From Dehalococcoidia bacterium (GTDB taxonomy: Bacteria; Chloroflexota; Dehalococcoidia; UBA2979), in NCBI GenBank assembly GCA_004297315.1, contig SCTU01000297.1:1-6895 (forward strand): 6,895 nt of DNA, read 5' to 3'. Below the pieces are notes generated by a model. That model was not told the origin of the DNA, ran no database searches, and worked only from the letters and a program-made list of their open reading frames with translations. Of the stretch, positions 6,219 through 6,895 are shown in pieces (positions within the stretch are counted from its first letter, which is position 1; every line of letters begins with the position of its first letter). The translations under genes were made by a program, and so were the position numbers.

Positions 6219-6247
6219 AATATGTGGGAACGAACAAGAACTGACAC
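6219..6247 (-). promoter_or_regulatory. Possible promoter of the HxlR-family regulator
   Basis: On the - strand, GTGTCA (6247-6242) and CATATT (6224-6219) are 17 bases apart. Each matches the sigma-70 consensus at 4 of 6 positions. On the + strand the same place holds CTGACA (6241-6246), a 5-of-6 match to a -35 box that could serve yceI, but the matching -10 17 bases on (TACCGA) is poor. The two divergent promoters may overlap here. Confidence 0.3.
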
Positions 6248-6253
6248 ACCAAA

Positions 6254-6267
6254 GGTAACCATTTACC
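6254..6267. promoter_or_regulatory. Perfect dyad upstream of yceI, candidate HxlR-type operator
   Basis: GGTAA-CCAT-TTACC is a perfect inverted repeat with 5-base arms and a 4-base spacer, the same geometry as the dyad at 6177-6190. It lies 35 bases before the yceI ATG and within the zone where the yceI promoter must be. A winged-helix dimer encoded by the divergent gene is the obvious candidate ligand. The arms of the two dyads differ in sequence, so both need not bind the same protein. Confidence 0.45.
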
Positions 6268-6302
6268 GAGGCCGTGTCCAGTACATTGAAAGGAATGTCG
6301 TT

Positions 6303-6839
6303 ATGTCTTGGTCACTCGACAAGCAGCACCTCGAAGTCGGCTTCGCGGCGAAGCACATGATGGTCGCCACCGTGAAGGGCCGCTTTACGGAGGTGGACGC
6401 CGAGGTCCACCTGGACGAGCAGCGCCCGGAGGCCTCGTTCGTCCGTGCGAACATCGCCGCCGCGAGTTTGACGACCGGCGCCGCCGACCGTGACGCCCAC
6501 CTGAAGAGCGCCGACTTCTTCGACATCGAGCGATATCCGGCGCTCACCTTCGTGAGCCGCGAGGTGCGCCGCAAGGGCGACGACCTCGAATTGCTGGGCG
6601 ACCTCAAGATCAAGGACGTCACGCGGCCGATCACGCTCAAGGGCGAGTACACCGGCCCGATCCAGGGCCCGTGGGGCGGCCGCCACGTCGGCTTCTCGCT
6701 CGCGGGCGAACTCGACCGCGAGGAGTTCGGTCTGACGTGGAACGTGGCGCTGGAGGCGGGCGGCGTGCTCGTCGGCAAGAAGGTGAAGCTCACCATCGAC
6801 GCCGAGGTGAAGGAAGACGCGGCCTCCGCGGCGGCCTGA
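6303..6839 (+). CDS. YceI-family lipocalin-like protein, cytoplasmic form
   Basis: This 178-residue protein has the YceI fold, a beta-barrel that binds polyisoprenoid or other long lipophilic ligands in structurally studied members. Its true role in most bacteria is unsettled. Family motifs are W-S-L-D at the start, KHMMVATVKGRF (17-28), DRDAHLKSADFFDIERYP (62-79), TFVSREV, GDLKIKDVTRPITLKGEY (99-116), EFGLTWN (141-147) and GGVLVGKKVKL (153-163). There is no signal peptide, unlike the periplasmic E. coli protein, so it should stay in the cytoplasm. ATG 6303 was chosen because AAGGA (6290-6294) lies 8 bases upstream and the fold begins at residue 3. An in-frame start at 6168 would translate the divergent promoter region. 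It pairs with the divergent HxlR-type gene, which probably controls it. The Ala-rich tail after residue 170 is likely disordered. Confidence 0.95.
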   Translation: MSWSLDKQHLEVGFAAKHMMVATVKGRFTEVDAEVHLDEQRPEASFVRANIAAASLTTGAADRDAHLKSADFFDIERYPALTFVSREVRRKGDDLELLGDLKIKDVTRPITLKGEYTGPIQGPWGGRHVGFSLAGELDREEFGLTWNVALEAGGVLVGKKVKLTIDAEVKEDAASAAA

Positions 6840-6840
6840 T

Positions 6841-6880
6841 CCTCTGGGCTAGGCCATCGGCTCGAGCCGGCTGGCAGAGG
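6841..6880 (+). terminator. Composite hairpin after yceI, possible terminator
   Basis: CCTCT (6841-6845) pairs with AGAGG (6876-6880). Inside it GCCA (6853-6856) pairs with TGGC (6872-6875), and at the tip CGGC (6858-6861) pairs with GCCG (6866-6869) around TCGA. The structure begins one base after the yceI stop. It is interrupted by a bulge and a small internal loop and has no T-tract, so terminator function is only suggested by position. No gene is visible from 6881 to the end of the window. Confidence 0.35.
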
Positions 6881-6895
6881 CGACGTCGGAAGCCG

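Noticed and set aside
6168..6302. N-terminal extension of the YceI protein from 6168
   Set aside because: It would translate the divergent promoter and operator region, shows no family similarity, and is not a signal peptide. ATG 6303 has a good Shine-Dalgarno site.

Overview
The window looks like chromosomal DNA from a high-GC bacterium. GTG starts are used for at least two genes and intergenic gaps are short. The best taxonomic hint is the leader of the solute-binding lipoprotein (an N-Y-W-T-G-R lead-in, then a twin-arginine and a G/A/L-rich stretch ending in L-I-G-C-G-G). From memory this leader style is common in Chloroflexota, particularly Dehalococcoidia/SAR202-like lineages. No rRNA or other marker is present, so the assignment is tentative.

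Layout. (1) 2-877 (+): 3' part of argG (argininosuccinate synthase), whose start lies outside the window. (2) 897-922: a strong hairpin between two convergent genes. (3) 950-2800 (-): an orphan family-5 ABC solute-binding lipoprotein with a Tat-type lipoprotein leader and its own recognisable promoter (2884-2912). (4) 3040-3576 (+): a small polytopic membrane protein of unknown function, with a possible Shine-Dalgarno-sequestering hairpin upstream. (5) 3642-5054 (+): argH (argininosuccinate lyase), followed with a 1-base overlap by rpe (5054-5728, ribulose-phosphate 3-epimerase). (6) 5725-6123 (-): an HxlR-family regulator that overlaps the end of rpe tail to tail. (7) 6303-6839 (+): a YceI-like protein divergent from the regulator, across a gap with several short dyads and repeats. 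A hairpin-rich segment closes the window.

How the genes relate. argG and argH encode the last two steps of arginine synthesis (citrulline to argininosuccinate to arginine plus fumarate). They lie on the same strand but are separated by an inward-facing transporter component and a membrane protein, as if an ancestral argGH arrangement had been split. argH and rpe are probably co-transcribed although their pathways are unrelated. The hxlR/yceI pair has the classic layout of a local regulator controlling itself and its divergent neighbour.

No mobile element, CRISPR array, tRNA or obviously new multi-gene system is visible. The features most worth a second look are the membrane protein (a partial CDP-alcohol-phosphotransferase-like acidic motif and an SD-masking hairpin), the hxlR/yceI operator region, and the altered phosphate-loop sequence in Rpe.
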